Assembly: GCA_945860955.1 (NCBI GenBank)
Contig: CAMATH010000011.1
Location: 1 to 64,000, forward strand
Length of the DNA: 64,000 nt
Source of the DNA: Planctomicrobium piriforme
Lineage (GTDB): Bacteria; Planctomycetota; Planctomycetia; Planctomycetales; Planctomycetaceae
Reading direction: 5' to 3'
A program made the translations under genes and the position numbers. Position 1 is the stretch's first letter. Each line of letters opens with the position of its first letter. Below are positions 11,159 through 21,132 of the stretch, in pieces. The notes under the pieces were generated by a model, which worked only from the letters and a program-made list of their open reading frames with translations, ran no database searches and was not told the origin of the DNA.

Positions 11159-13450
11159 TTACTCTTGAGCCATTTCCTTGGCGAACGGCGACGGAATGGC
11201 AGCTCGCCATACGGTCGCATCGCCAGTTCCTTCACACCGAAACCACTCCGCCTGTGGCGTCGGGTGGTCCTTCGATCCCAGGACGAGACGAAACGCTCCG
11301 GCCGGCGACTCGAACAGCCATTCAACGAAATGGTCCCCGGCAGGCGGCTTGATTTCGGCGGGCCACCCTGCCGTCTCTCCGCCTTCGCGAAAGCGGACTT
11401 CCACCCGGCATTCCGAGTAGACAAATCCAGTCATGACAGTCGTCCCCGGCGCGCGACAGAGTTGCTCCACTCGGATCAGGAACCCGGGATGCGTCTGTCC
11501 ATAGTCGAGGCATTTCCAGCCGGCTGGATGTCCCGGGAGCGAGCGGACCGACTCGCTGTTGAGGAACTCCTGGCTCCCACGCATTTCGAACGTCATCCCA
11601 CTCCACTCAGCGCCCACGCCAGTCTCTGTTTTCCTCAATTCGCCTGTCGCAATGGCCGCGTTGGGATGCCATGTCCAGACGCACCGCCGATCGATCGACG
11701 TTCGCACCCGGTCCGCGATCCAGACTCCGAGTCCCGGCAGCCCCAGAATCGCACGATCGACTTCGACTCCCTCAGGTCGCGAGTAGCTACCCAACAACAC
11801 CCAAAAGTCATCATTGAGAAACGCTTTTAGCGACTGTGAAGTTGTGGTATGAGACCAACTGAGACGGCCGGCAGGCCGCACCATCGGCGCTCCGTCGACC
11901 TCAAGCGTGTTGTGGGCCGCGGGACTCCGGAACCAGTCAACGCGATGAATGTCGCCAGCGTAGGCGTCTATTCCCGAATCGAGCAGTACTGGCTTCCCGT
12001 CGTGAAACAACAACACTTGCAGCAGATCCGCGTGTCCATGCGCGGTTGATGGCGTCGAGTCAGCGAACAGCCCCCCCGAAATGGGGCCCGAATCGAACAG
12101 CAACCACTCCCCGGCCAATTTTCTGGACCGTCCAATCGCGTATCCCGCGTCCGGAAGCACGGCGCACTCTGGTGGCTTGCCGCGCTCCCGCTGAGCGTTG
12201 AACTGTCGGACCCCGTCGATCCCCGTCAGCCAGAAAAGCTCTTCACCCGGCTCCTCGGCGGCCGCCAACACCGTCTCGTCACCGTAGCGCGCCGCGCCGA
12301 TTGACAACACGGAGCGAAAGTCCCAGTAGTCCGCGGGAAGGACGGGCAAAGACCTCGCGGAATCGAGGTCGCCAAACGGGCTCCAGCGTCCATCCGGTTG
12401 GCGCAACACCGCCGCGGCCTTCCATGCGGTTTGAAGGATGCGGTCGAGTCCCGACAGTTCATTCCCGAAATGTCGAGAGGCTTCCCGCGCGAGTGTCAAG
12501 AATCCCAATATGTAAAAGTGGTATCCACAGGCTTGTTCCACTGTGAATCCATCCGCGCTGAATTGCCGTTGTGAATACCCCAACAGCACTTCACGGGCGA
12601 CCTTTCGCCATTCGTCCGCCTCGTTTCCGGTCAGCCAGCACCCCGCGAGGTACAGGCCGGCGGCTTCGCCGATGAGGTGATTGAACGGACTGGAGTAATA
12701 GGACAAGTGCCTCAGCAGATATCTGGCGTGTTCCCCGACCGAACCGGCCACCTGAGACAGTTGCGCGCGGGACCAGCCATCCCATTCGGAAAGCGCCGCG
12801 AGCGTCCATGCCCACGATATCAATCGCATGGCGCACTCCAGGGCGCTTGTCCAATTGACGCCAACGCAATTGGGATTGTTCTCGATCCAATCCAGCAGGA
12901 GTCGTGACGCGTGCTGCGCCGCCTGTTTGTCTCCTGAGACACTCCAGTGTGCCGAAAGCTCAAATAGAAACTGATGTCGGCTCAATTCCCAGACGTGCTT
13001 GACATCGACCCCACCGCCAATTTCGTAAATCCGAACATCGGCGTAAAATTCGCGCGGCCAACGGTGTCCAAACCGCGGATCGCGATGCCAGTCACACTCG
13101 CCTGAAAGATCAAACACGTGGCCCAGCGATTCCCATCGACCCGCGCGCAACGCGTCCACGCGACCGGCCAGCCGCTCGCAAATCTCCGTGTACAGCCTGG
13201 GAGACTCGTCGCGAAGCGCTTGAAATTGGGATGACGCCGCTCCCGGGACGAATTGGGTCGCCCGGGTCAACAATGATTCCGCAGGTTCCGAGTTGGCGAC
13301 AACCGTTGATCCACGACGCTTCGCGGTCCGCACCGACATCCGCTCGCGAAACCGCCAGGCCGATTCAAGAAGTCGGACGCGAATCTCGTCCGCGGACATT
13401 TTGCGAAGTTTCAGTAATCGTTCGAATGACAGCATGTCTGTTTGCGGCAT
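11159..13450 (-). CDS. heparinase II/III-type polysaccharide lyase
   Basis: About 763 residues from the ATG at 13450. The N-terminal toroid part begins SFERLLKLRKMSADEIRVRL and continues through RHPRFGHRWPREFY-like segments (seen as HRDPRFGHRWPREFY). The C-terminal beta-sandwich half has GHADLLQVLLFHDGKPVLLDSG, the heparinase II/III-like signature with a catalytic His, then YAGDIHRVDWFRSPAAHNTLEVDG. Lyases of this type cleave uronic-acid polymers by beta-elimination and are found inside synthesis clusters for such polymers, where they trim or edit chains. The start overlaps the polymerase stop (TGATG); a longer frame to 13639 lies inside the polymerase gene and is rejected. No clear signal peptide is seen, so its location is unclear. 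Confidence 0.82.
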   Translation of the reverse strand: MPQTDMLSFERLLKLRKMSADEIRVRLLESAWRFRERMSVRTAKRRGSTVVANSEPAESLLTRATQFVPGAASSQFQALRDESPRLYTEICERLAGRVDALRAGRWESLGHVFDLSGECDWHRDPRFGHRWPREFYADVRIYEIGGGVDVKHVWELSRHQFLFELSAHWSVSGDKQAAQHASRLLLDWIENNPNCVGVNWTSALECAMRLISWAWTLAALSEWDGWSRAQLSQVAGSVGEHARYLLRHLSYYSSPFNHLIGEAAGLYLAGCWLTGNEADEWRKVAREVLLGYSQRQFSADGFTVEQACGYHFYILGFLTLAREASRHFGNELSGLDRILQTAWKAAAVLRQPDGRWSPFGDLDSARSLPVLPADYWDFRSVLSIGAARYGDETVLAAAEEPGEELFWLTGIDGVRQFNAQRERGKPPECAVLPDAGYAIGRSRKLAGEWLLFDSGPISGGLFADSTPSTAHGHADLLQVLLFHDGKPVLLDSGIDAYAGDIHRVDWFRSPAAHNTLEVDGAPMVRPAGRLSWSHTTTSQSLKAFLNDDFWVLLGSYSRPEGVEVDRAILGLPGLGVWIADRVRTSIDRRCVWTWHPNAAIATGELRKTETGVGAEWSGMTFEMRGSQEFLNSESVRSLPGHPAGWKCLDYGQTHPGFLIRVEQLCRAPGTTVMTGFVYSECRVEVRFREGGETAGWPAEIKPPAGDHFVEWLFESPAGAFRLVLGSKDHPTPQAEWFRCEGTGDATVWRAAIPSPFAKEMAQE

Positions 13451-14853
13451 CAATCCATGCGCGGGGCCGGGAGTGAACGCCGCGCCATTTCCGCTGGAAT
13501 GTAAACGGGAGCGACCGGGAAAACGAACGGTTGCGTGAATTCCCCATAGTCGAAATCTGCCGACTCGGCGACCCTGGACTGCGCGACCAGCGCCGTGCGT
13601 AAATAGGCGCTCGCTATGGCGCACATCCAGACACCCCATTCGGAGTCCAGAAAGTCACCAAAAAACGCCGACACAAAAAACCCGACAATTCCCGCGAGCA
13701 TCGTATTCCCCTGGAACGCGCGCTTGGGATCTCCCAACCGGTGCCACAGAGACGATCCGGCCCTCAGATTAAAAACCGCAACGCTCAGAATTATCAGGCG
13801 GAGCAACAAGCCCTGGCAACCCCATGCGAGCGCTTCATCCAGCGGCCCGTTGTGAACAGCTCGGCACCGTGTCGAGATATCCGCGATGTATTTGATCGAC
13901 AGTTGCAGTTTGTAGCAACCGCCGCCAACCCCCAAGGGGTGATCCTCGAGGCACTTGATGCCGGCATTCCAAAATCCAAGCCGACTTGACGCGGATGCGT
14001 CCCGGTTCTCACCGCTGGCGAAAGTGGTAGCGAACCGATCGATGATCGCCACGTCTTTCAACAGAAACAACAGTCCCACGCCTCCCAGGAGCATTCCGAT
14101 GATCACATAGCGCCGCTCCTTACCACGTGTCACCAACAGCAACGACGCGGCCGACGCCCCCACAGCGAGAAACCCGCCTCGACTGCTGCAGAGTAGACTG
14201 ATGTTGAGTATGAATGGAGCGCAGCACATCGCGGCCCATTTCCTCCAACCTGTGCCAACCATGGCGAATCCCCCGACGATTGGCAGTAGCGTCACCGTGA
14301 GGCATGACAATTGATTGGAAGAATTAGCGCCCGGGATGCCGAGATGCTCCAGGCGACCGTGAATCATATCGCCGCCCTTGAAAACAGTCGCCTCGAATCC
14401 CAGAAATCCCAATCCCAAAGTCATCGCAATCAGCACGAAATCAACATCGACTTCGGTGGTGATCGTCTTTTCAAGCAAAAATGCGAACAAGGCGATTTTG
14501 AGATTGAGGAACAGCGATGCGCTACTGATGGTGAAGTTGATCGACCACAGAAATGTCACAATGGTCGCGTTGATTGCCAACGCCAACAGCAGCAGGCCGA
14601 ACAATCTTGTACTGGTCGTCCGCCCGCAGGCTGGACGAGGCTTGGCGTGCATTAACACCGAAAGCAGCAGTATCAGGCCCGCATACAGGCTCCATCTCTG
14701 CCCGGCGAGCACACCCCCCTTACCCCACCAGAAAAATGCCGGAAACGCGAATGCCGACTGCAAGTAGGGCACAGCCCCCCAGCGCGGCCGCGCCAAGCCC
14801 AGGACCACAAACGTGGCGAACAGCAACAACCAGAGAATTGCGGTCACACTCAC
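13450..14853 (-). CDS. O-antigen polymerase/ligase-like membrane protein
   Basis: A 467-residue integral membrane protein with about ten or more hydrophobic segments, for example near residues 2-18, 58-68, 84-100 and 110-128. A long hydrophilic loop before the last segments holds SSRLGFWNAGIKCLEDHPLGVGGGCYKLQ and HNGPLDEALAWG. This loop (arginine in SSRLGFW, then HPL-G-G and H-N) is typical of the Wzy/WaaL superfamily, including the exosortase-associated O-glycosylation ligase group. It probably polymerises or transfers the lipid-linked polymer on the outer face of the inner membrane. It overlaps both neighbouring genes (ATGA upstream, TGATG downstream), so translation is coupled. Confidence 0.8.
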   Translation of the reverse strand: MSVTAILWLLLFATFVVLGLARPRWGAVPYLQSAFAFPAFFWWGKGGVLAGQRWSLYAGLILLLSVLMHAKPRPACGRTTSTRLFGLLLLALAINATIVTFLWSINFTISSASLFLNLKIALFAFLLEKTITTEVDVDFVLIAMTLGLGFLGFEATVFKGGDMIHGRLEHLGIPGANSSNQLSCLTVTLLPIVGGFAMVGTGWRKWAAMCCAPFILNISLLCSSRGGFLAVGASAASLLLVTRGKERRYVIIGMLLGGVGLLFLLKDVAIIDRFATTFASGENRDASASSRLGFWNAGIKCLEDHPLGVGGGCYKLQLSIKYIADISTRCRAVHNGPLDEALAWGCQGLLLRLIILSVAVFNLRAGSSLWHRLGDPKRAFQGNTMLAGIVGFFVSAFFGDFLDSEWGVWMCAIASAYLRTALVAQSRVAESADFDYGEFTQPFVFPVAPVYIPAEMARRSLPAPRMD

Positions 14854-16091
14854 GGGGTTTTCACCTCAATGCGGCCGCCCGGAGCGCGGATCGCCAATGT
14901 CTCATTCATGGCGGCGGCATGGCTCGTCGGCACCTTCGACCCCGGCGGCTCAACCAGTCGCTCGTAAATGGACTCATACTTTCTGATCATCGTGGAGAGG
15001 GCGAAACTCTGGGCGTGGCGCAACGGACCTTTTTGCGCGAGATCATTGCGCAACCCAGGGTCGCTCGCGACAATGCTCAGAGCCTGTGTCAGTTGGTTGA
15101 CATCATTCGGTGGAACAATGACCCCACAACCGTCGTCGCCTCCAACGAGACGGCGACTGTCTCCCACATCGGTGACAACTTCCGGAAGTCCGAATCCCAT
15201 CGCTTCCAATATCGACTGACTCATTCCTTCCGATCTGCTGCAGTTGATGTAGACATCCATTGCCGCCATCCATGGTCCAATCCCGGATTGCCGCCCCGCG
15301 AAATGCACCCGGCGATCGAGTCCCAGTTCACGCGCGAGCGCCTGCAATCGGTCTTGCTCCGGTCCTTCGCCAACCAGCAGCAGATGCGCGTCAACCGGTA
15401 GGTTCTGCACCGCGCGAATCGCGAGATCGTAACACTTCACCTCGACTAACCGACCAACCGAGCCGAAGACGATCGCCTGTTCCTCGATTCCCAGCTCCGC
15501 GCGGATCGACCGCCGCGCCTGAGCCCGATCGGGACAGGGGGGGACCGCGACGCCATTGGGAATCACCTGAATCCGGCTCGCCGCGAAGCCAGACGCGCTG
15601 ACGACACGCTGTGCGACATCCTCCGCGACCGCCAGAACCGCATCACAACTCGATAGCGCCCAGCGAAACACATGCCTGTTGACCCACCCCTTGATCACTC
15701 CGGGTTGGGATCCCCCGAACACAGTGCCCCGTTCCGCGTGGACGTGCCGAATTCCTTTGGCCTTCCGCCGCGCCAGTGCGGTTTCGAGCAGGGTGCCCCA
15801 ATTGTGCGAGTGAACAATATTCAAATCCAAGTCGCGAAAGACGCTCGCAAGTCGCCCCGGGAGCCGCCAATCATGACCGTCCGTTTTTTTCATCTCCACG
15901 ATGGGGAAATCGGACCGCGTCAACCATTGCGCGGCAGATCCATTACGGTTCAGGCAGATAAGTGACGGCGAGATTTTGTCACGGTCGAGGCCGTTGAGAA
16001 GATGCGCGACGCAACGTTCCAGACCACCCATATGAAAGGTGTGAACAAGGAACGCGACTCGGATTCCTGAATGGATCCCGGTGGAAGTCAT
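14850..16091 (-). CDS. family 4 glycosyltransferase, PEP-CTERM/exosortase-cluster type
   Basis: About 413 residues from the ATG at 16091, which overlaps the upstream deacetylase stop by 4 nt (ATGA). The start of the fold reads RVAFLVHTFHMGGLERC, the pattern of exosortase-associated GT4 enzymes, and the C-terminal domain has FGSVGRLVEVKCYDLAI and the signature SRSEGMSQSILEAMGFGLPEV. The reading frame is open to 16466, but that 125-residue addition lies wholly inside the deacetylase gene and is not family-like. It is likely to add a sugar to the repeat unit. In the signature GLPEVVTDVG, an E stands where Val or Ile (as in PVV) is usual, a small deviation near the donor site. Confidence 0.82.
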   Translation of the reverse strand: MTSTGIHSGIRVAFLVHTFHMGGLERCVAHLLNGLDRDKISPSLICLNRNGSAAQWLTRSDFPIVEMKKTDGHDWRLPGRLASVFRDLDLNIVHSHNWGTLLETALARRKAKGIRHVHAERGTVFGGSQPGVIKGWVNRHVFRWALSSCDAVLAVAEDVAQRVVSASGFAASRIQVIPNGVAVPPCPDRAQARRSIRAELGIEEQAIVFGSVGRLVEVKCYDLAIRAVQNLPVDAHLLLVGEGPEQDRLQALARELGLDRRVHFAGRQSGIGPWMAAMDVYINCSRSEGMSQSILEAMGFGLPEVVTDVGDSRRLVGGDDGCGVIVPPNDVNQLTQALSIVASDPGLRNDLAQKGPLRHAQSFALSTMIRKYESIYERLVEPPGSKVPTSHAAAMNETLAIRAPGGRIEVKTP

Positions 16092-17002
16092 GTTGCGGAA
16101 TTCGGTTGAGGGTGTCGTTCGCCGGACAGTCGGACAGGGGGATCCCCCCGTGTCACGATGGAATCCGAATGAAGCACCTGACTCAGAGTCGAAAACTGAA
16201 ATCCCTCCAAAAGCGATCGGAGTTTGGATTCCGTCGTCCCCAGGTTGACGTAATGACGCGCCCGGGACCGCATCGTCCCGGTCAGTTTTGGCTGGTTTGG
16301 GTCGACCTCCCAAGGATGGACATAGATCTGGAATGGACGTCCAGTCGCGTTCACCCGGCGGAGAGCCCTTTGCGTTATCGCATAGGGATATAGTCGCAAA
16401 TAGCCTCCGCCGCCGACGGGAAAATTGAAACCAAACAATGGCAAAACAGTCGGTGGATATTCCCAAATTGTGCCTGAATCCGTCTGTGCCTGAAATGGAA
16501 CGATGCGTGCCTCAGGAATTCCGTAGCGGTCGTGGCGCACCGGAAAAATGCTGGAGTCCATCGTGAAGCCTTCCTGGACGAGGACGTCCAGTGCCCATAA
16601 CGAACGACGCACGATGGAGAAACTCGGTGCTCGGTAAGCCGTCACCGGGACTCCCGCAGCCTGCTGAATCACGTCTCGCGACTGCCTGAGATCATCGCGA
16701 AACTCTGTGGGCGACATGTCGTAGACAAGTCGATGCCAAAAACTATGGCAGCCAACTTCATGGCCATCACTGGCGATCCGACTAACGAGCCCCGGGAACT
16801 TATTTGCGACCCAGCCCAAGACGAAAAAGGTGGCCGTGACGCCAAATTCCCTCAGCAAATCAAGAATCCGTTCCGTGTTTCCAACGACCCGGCTTTCGTA
16901 ATCATCCCAACTGTTGGGATGCACTTCTCGGGCGAAAGCCGAAACTTGAAAATAGTCCTCCACGTCAACCGTGAATGCGTTAACTGTCAATCGAGAGTCC
17001 AT
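16088..17002 (-). CDS. polysaccharide deacetylase, exosortase (XrtA) cluster type
   Basis: A 304-residue NodB-domain protein. It has the early metal motif TVDVEDYFQVSAF, seen in exosortase-associated deacetylases, then DGHEVGCHSFWHRLVYDM with the metal-binding His pair, AYRAPSFSIVRRSLWAL, and near the C-terminus QIYVHPWEVDPNQP with the catalytic-base type HPWE. It should remove acetyl groups from sugars of the exported polymer or its precursor. The ATG at 17002 (DSRLTVNAFTVDVEDYF) is used; the frame to 17164 overlaps the sugar-transferase gene by 118 nt. No export signal is visible. Confidence 0.85.
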   Translation of the reverse strand: MDSRLTVNAFTVDVEDYFQVSAFAREVHPNSWDDYESRVVGNTERILDLLREFGVTATFFVLGWVANKFPGLVSRIASDGHEVGCHSFWHRLVYDMSPTEFRDDLRQSRDVIQQAAGVPVTAYRAPSFSIVRRSLWALDVLVQEGFTMDSSIFPVRHDRYGIPEARIVPFQAQTDSGTIWEYPPTVLPLFGFNFPVGGGGYLRLYPYAITQRALRRVNATGRPFQIYVHPWEVDPNQPKLTGTMRSRARHYVNLGTTESKLRSLLEGFQFSTLSQVLHSDSIVTRGDPPVRLSGERHPQPNSAT

Positions 17003-17046
17003 GACCGTTTTGTAATGCTGAGTCGACGTGGTGGACTTTCGCGAAT

Positions 17047-17970
17047 TCACGCCGAGTGACGTCCGGAACTCAGGGCTTCTGAATACCCGTGCGCGATTCT
17101 GTCTGCTTTGGGAAGGGAAAACATCCGCAACGCGTGCCGTGCCAATTGCGAGATGACTTTCCACCCGGTCGCCGCGATCAGTTTCGCGTCCAACCAGAAA
17201 CTTGAGTTGCGCACGTAGTACACGTCGTAAATGACTTTCTGTACCACGCTGTCAATTCCCGAGTCCGGTGGGAGTAATATCTGCGCCAATCCAGTGACTC
17301 CAGGCTTAACGTTCAAACGTTGCCGATAGTTCGGGACTTTCCATTCCAATTGATCCACAAACTCCGGGCGCTCTGGTCGGGGTCCAACAAGACTCATGTC
17401 CCCCGCGAGAACATTGAACAACTGGGGCAATTCATCAACATGCGAGTCACGCAAGAGCCGACCCAACGGGGTGATTCGCGAGTCCCCTCCGCCACTGGAC
17501 CACACAGGTCCGGTTTTAGCCTCCGCGTCCTGGACCATGGTACGGATCTTCACCAGTGTAAATGGACGACCGTTTCTGCCGACCCGTACTTGTCGGTAAA
17601 ACGCCGGTCCTGACGACGTCGCCTTGATCAGAATCGCCGCGACCGTGATCACTGGAATCGCGACAACCAGAAGCGCCAATGAGAGGACAAAGTCAATAAC
17701 CGCCTTGGCCGGGAGATAAGACGGCCTGAGGGGAGCCACGTGGATCGGATCCTCCATATGGCCGCGATGCGTTACCAAAATCCCACTCCTGCTCGAATCC
17801 GGTGCGACCGTGCGAGGCCGCGCGTCATCTCGTTCACCCACCACGCTGACGGGGGCCTGCGAGGTGAGATCGGAAACACTGACGGGGCAAGACGACTTCA
17901 GCACTGTGCAGTCGATGTTGTTTGAGATAATATCCACGGTAGTCATGATCAGTCTGGAAGTCGGGTTCAA
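17047..17970 (-). CDS. priming sugar transferase (polyprenyl-phosphate glycosyl-1-phosphate transferase)
   Basis: A 307-residue protein of the bacterial sugar transferase family. After a variable 85-residue N-terminus there is a single hydrophobic re-entrant or membrane helix (AKAVIDFVLSLALLVVAIPV). The cytoplasmic catalytic domain follows, with FYRQVRVGRNGRPFTLVKIRTM, LLRDSHVDELPQLFNVLAGDMSLVGPRPE and the C-terminal RLNVKPGVTGLAQ. The Asp-Glu pair in SHVDELPQ is the catalytic motif. It transfers a sugar-1-phosphate from a nucleotide sugar to undecaprenyl phosphate, the first step of repeat-unit assembly. It sits 13 nt after the epsI-like gene. An internal ATG at 17946 is an alternative start. 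Confidence 0.88.
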   Translation of the reverse strand: MNPTSRLIMTTVDIISNNIDCTVLKSSCPVSVSDLTSQAPVSVVGERDDARPRTVAPDSSRSGILVTHRGHMEDPIHVAPLRPSYLPAKAVIDFVLSLALLVVAIPVITVAAILIKATSSGPAFYRQVRVGRNGRPFTLVKIRTMVQDAEAKTGPVWSSGGGDSRITPLGRLLRDSHVDELPQLFNVLAGDMSLVGPRPERPEFVDQLEWKVPNYRQRLNVKPGVTGLAQILLPPDSGIDSVVQKVIYDVYYVRNSSFWLDAKLIAATGWKVISQLARHALRMFSLPKADRIAHGYSEALSSGRHSA

Positions 17971-17983
17971 CGGGAAGCGGGCG

Positions 17984-18703
17984 CTACAGCGACGGATTCT
18001 GTGCGATCACCTTGTGCAGCTCTGGTAGAAATTCTCGCAAAACTGTTTCACACAGTTCTGAGTCGTTCGCATCCTGGCTGCCTGCGGTGCGCGTGCCGAC
18101 TCGTGGATCTCGGTTCGGTTCGTCCGTTGCAGCAATTTGTCTTGTGACGTAGATCTTGTAGAGGTAGGGGGCACCGCTGAAGCTGAATCTCGGCAAATCG
18201 GGGGACTCCCATGTCTCCCCATCCCTGGACCACGCCCAATAAGTGCGGAGTGCCTGGATCCTCGTCTCACCTGTTGGCTTAAAATCCACCCACTTGAAAC
18301 TCCCCCACGACTTATTTCCATCGGGACTCCGCATGTTCACACGGGATTCTTTTCCAACGATCTCCAACCCCATCCCCAGAAAACAGACCGTTGGAGGGTG
18401 GACCGACAACGGACGAGTCTGCCCACAAAGCAACATGACGTTCGCCTTGATTCCCGTCTTGTCGTTCACAAGTTGTACGTTGTACCATCCAACAGTTCCG
18501 GTCTGTTTGCGTGCGGATTCCTCCAGTTCAAGAGCCGTGGCTGTCCAGTCGCCGAATTGCATCGGCAGGTTCTTTAACCCATCGGCTGCAATTTGCATGC
18601 CATTGGAAGTGGTCCATCGCGAAACGAACAACCCGTGCGCGACCCCTGTCGCCAAAACAACGGCTAAGCATGTTGCCGGGAGCATCCAGCGATTCGCAGT
18701 CAT
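17984..18703 (-). CDS. epsI: exosortase-associated EpsI-like protein
   Basis: A 239-residue protein with one N-terminal membrane segment (residues 7-25) and a periplasmic domain. The domain has the EpsI features LKNLPMQFGDWTA and the central VMLLCGQTRPLSVHPPTVCFLGMGLEI, which includes a conserved HxPxxCF element. EpsI proteins accompany exosortases as separate proteins or C-terminal fusions. They are thought to take part in polymer assembly or sorting, though their reaction is not established. The gene lies between the priming transferase and the Wzc-like gene, two genes away from the exosortase. Confidence 0.8.
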   Translation of the reverse strand: MTANRWMLPATCLAVVLATGVAHGLFVSRWTTSNGMQIAADGLKNLPMQFGDWTATALELEESARKQTGTVGWYNVQLVNDKTGIKANVMLLCGQTRPLSVHPPTVCFLGMGLEIVGKESRVNMRSPDGNKSWGSFKWVDFKPTGETRIQALRTYWAWSRDGETWESPDLPRFSFSGAPYLYKIYVTRQIAATDEPNRDPRVGTRTAGSQDANDSELCETVLREFLPELHKVIAQNPSL

Positions 18704-18768
18704 TATTATCAGATCTCCTTCAGTTTCACGTGTCCGCGCAAACGCGTTCTTGACCGCCTCGCCATCAA

Positions 18769-21063
18769 TCAGGCACCACCACCTTCGGCCGGATCAGGTT
18801 CCACTGGCGAAACGTCCGCCGCACGGCTGGCTTTGGCCCCGTAGCCATAACCATAGCCATAGGAGTACCGGTAGCCACTGAGCGATTGGTCTACGCCGAT
18901 CACCACTGCCCCCCAAATCGGCGCGCCCATCATCTGAAGCTTTTGGCAGGCCGAAGCGACTTTGGAAAACTGGCTCACGTCCCGACGAACCGAGAGTATC
19001 ACTCCGTCCACGTACTGTGCGATCAACAAACCATCAGTCACCGGCATCAATGGAGACGTGTCCACAACGACGAAGTCGAATTCCGCCCGTAGGCGATCCA
19101 TCAGGTGTGTCATTCCGTCTTGAGCCAACTGCCGTAACGCGTCTCCCGTCAGAACTCCCGACGCGATCACAAACAAACCTTCTTGAGAGGTCGGCTGGAT
19201 GACCGTGGAGGGATCGATAGGTTGAGTGATCGCTTCGCAGAGTCCTGGTTCGCTCGCGACGTTGAATACACGGTGAACCGTCGGCCGCCTGAGATCGGCG
19301 TCGATGACAACTGTGCGATAACCGGCACGGGCCAGACTGGTCGCCATGTGGCAGGACATCGTGGTTTTCCCCTCACTGGTGATGGCGCTCGAGATCATGA
19401 CCACCTTGGCATTTTCCAAACTGGCTCTTCGCAACAGCATCACTCGTGCCGAATCCACTGATTCGATCAAAGCACCCTGCCAAGGCTGAGTCCCTCCCGA
19501 CAACTCGGCACCCGCCGACTGGGACCGGGCCGCCGGTATCAATGGCAGCGAACCGAGAATTGGAAGCCGTAGTCCGCTGACGATGTCGTCCAGGCTGTTG
19601 ATTCGGCGAGTTCTCAAGTCGAGAAGTAGAATCCCGACTACGATCAGTCCGAACAATCCACCGCCACTTCCCAACGTGGCGACGACCTTCTTCCCAATAT
19701 CGGGCGCGGCCGGTATTGGGGCATCGCGAAATCTCTCAACGCGTGGCTGGGAGTCGATCGAGAACCTCGCATGTTCCCCCTCATCTTGCAGTCGATTGAA
19801 CATCAATTCGAACTGTTCGATGGACTTGTTCAGTCCGGACAATTCAAACGTCCAGGTTAGGTTGTTTGTACGGGATTCATCTTCGTGGACGAGCTGTTTT
19901 TCGTAGAGTTCAATTTCCACATCGAGAAGCTGTACCTGTCTTCGCAATTGCGCAGATCCCTGGGTTGTCAACTGATCGATGTTGCGCTTCAGGTCGGCTA
20001 TCACAGGTTCACGCAGAGAATCACGTAGCTCATTCAGTTTTCCCTCGGCCACTTTGACCGCTTGGACCGCAGTCTCCAAACGACTTTGCGAGTTACTGGC
20101 CCTTTCCAATCTTGCGAGATTCTGTCGCTCCAGTTCCACATGGGCCAGTGCGGCTTGGACTTCCGGACGCCGGTCGAGCGCTAGATTCACGATTTGCTCA
20201 CTGAGATCCTGCGGATCACTTTTGTTCTCGGATTCACGCAGCGACAGTTCCGCGAGAATCTTGCTCTTTTCGATTTTCGCGGTGGTCAAACTCTTCCTGA
20301 TCGCTGCGTAAAACTGCTCTTTTGCCTCCATTTGTACCTGACGGCCTGCTTCGTTCTCCGAGCCGATTTTCTTGACCAACCGTTCCTTCGCCCGCTGCCA
20401 ATCCGTCAGCTTCGTTCTCACTTCCTGTTTTGCTTTGTCAATTGACTCCACTACTTTCGCGCGTTCGGTTTTGTCCCGCTGATCAACTTCTTTTGTAAAA
20501 ACGTCGACCACAGCGTTGACGATTCGTTCCAGTTCTTGCGGATTTGAGCCGGACATTGAAACGCTGATAAACTCCTGCCCCGGTGCCGAAATCTTGAGAG
20601 ACTTTTCCAGAAACGCCAGTTGTTCCACCTGCTCTCCCTGTTCGCGGATTGTCTGCAGTTCCTGGATCTCACTGCGGCGAAGCACTCCCCTCAAAACCAT
20701 TTGACTTTGCACGACGCGCGTCAGTGTCTGGCGGAATACGTCCCCCTTTTCACTCACCCCAACGGACGATTTTCCACCAGGTACGTAAGTTGCCGCCCTG
20801 ATGCGCAACTCGGCATGGGTTGAATAGGAGACCGGAATCAGGAGCCAAGCGCAAGCTGCCCCCAACAACCCCCCCAGCATTCCGAGGATTCCCGCGACAA
20901 GCCAGCGACGGCGAACCGCCGCCAGCACGCTGTTTTGGTCGACGACCATCCCGGTCTGCGGCGCTAGCTGATTTGGCGGGGCCGCAGTCGTGGCCGGAGC
21001 CATATACTCCGGCCGGCGAAGCGCTACCAGGGCACCCTGTCCGTTTTGTGGCTGTCCGTTCAT
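18769..21063 (-). CDS. Wzc-like polysaccharide co-polymerase with tyrosine-kinase domain
   Basis: About 764 residues. A first membrane segment (about residues 54-75, WLVAGILGMLGGLLGAACAW) and a second near residue 475 frame a long periplasmic region rich in coiled coil, as in Wzz/Wzc proteins. The cytoplasmic C-terminal part is a BY-kinase: Walker A in SSAITSEGKTT near residue 560, Walker A' in VVIDADLRRP, Walker B in FDFVVVDTSPLMP. It ends with a tyrosine-rich tail (YRYSYGYGYGYG), the expected autophosphorylation cluster. It would control chain length and export of the polymer. The ATG at 21063 is preferred; the frame to 21126 nearly reaches the exosortase stop. No separate outer-membrane Wza partner is seen in the window. 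Confidence 0.88.
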   Translation of the reverse strand: MNGQPQNGQGALVALRRPEYMAPATTAAPPNQLAPQTGMVVDQNSVLAAVRRRWLVAGILGMLGGLLGAACAWLLIPVSYSTHAELRIRAATYVPGGKSSVGVSEKGDVFRQTLTRVVQSQMVLRGVLRRSEIQELQTIREQGEQVEQLAFLEKSLKISAPGQEFISVSMSGSNPQELERIVNAVVDVFTKEVDQRDKTERAKVVESIDKAKQEVRTKLTDWQRAKERLVKKIGSENEAGRQVQMEAKEQFYAAIRKSLTTAKIEKSKILAELSLRESENKSDPQDLSEQIVNLALDRRPEVQAALAHVELERQNLARLERASNSQSRLETAVQAVKVAEGKLNELRDSLREPVIADLKRNIDQLTTQGSAQLRRQVQLLDVEIELYEKQLVHEDESRTNNLTWTFELSGLNKSIEQFELMFNRLQDEGEHARFSIDSQPRVERFRDAPIPAAPDIGKKVVATLGSGGGLFGLIVVGILLLDLRTRRINSLDDIVSGLRLPILGSLPLIPAARSQSAGAELSGGTQPWQGALIESVDSARVMLLRRASLENAKVVMISSAITSEGKTTMSCHMATSLARAGYRTVVIDADLRRPTVHRVFNVASEPGLCEAITQPIDPSTVIQPTSQEGLFVIASGVLTGDALRQLAQDGMTHLMDRLRAEFDFVVVDTSPLMPVTDGLLIAQYVDGVILSVRRDVSQFSKVASACQKLQMMGAPIWGAVVIGVDQSLSGYRYSYGYGYGYGAKASRAADVSPVEPDPAEGGGA

Positions 21064-21132
21064 TTCGAATCCTGATGTTGCATGTGAACTCGAACAACAG
21101 GCCCCGGTCGGGGGACCTGACTGCACATGTTA

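Noticed and set aside
16092-16466. Long N-terminal extension of the glycosyltransferase at 14850
   Set aside because: The extra 125 residues lie inside the deacetylase gene; the ATG at 16091 overlaps the upstream stop by 4 nt, like other cluster junctions.
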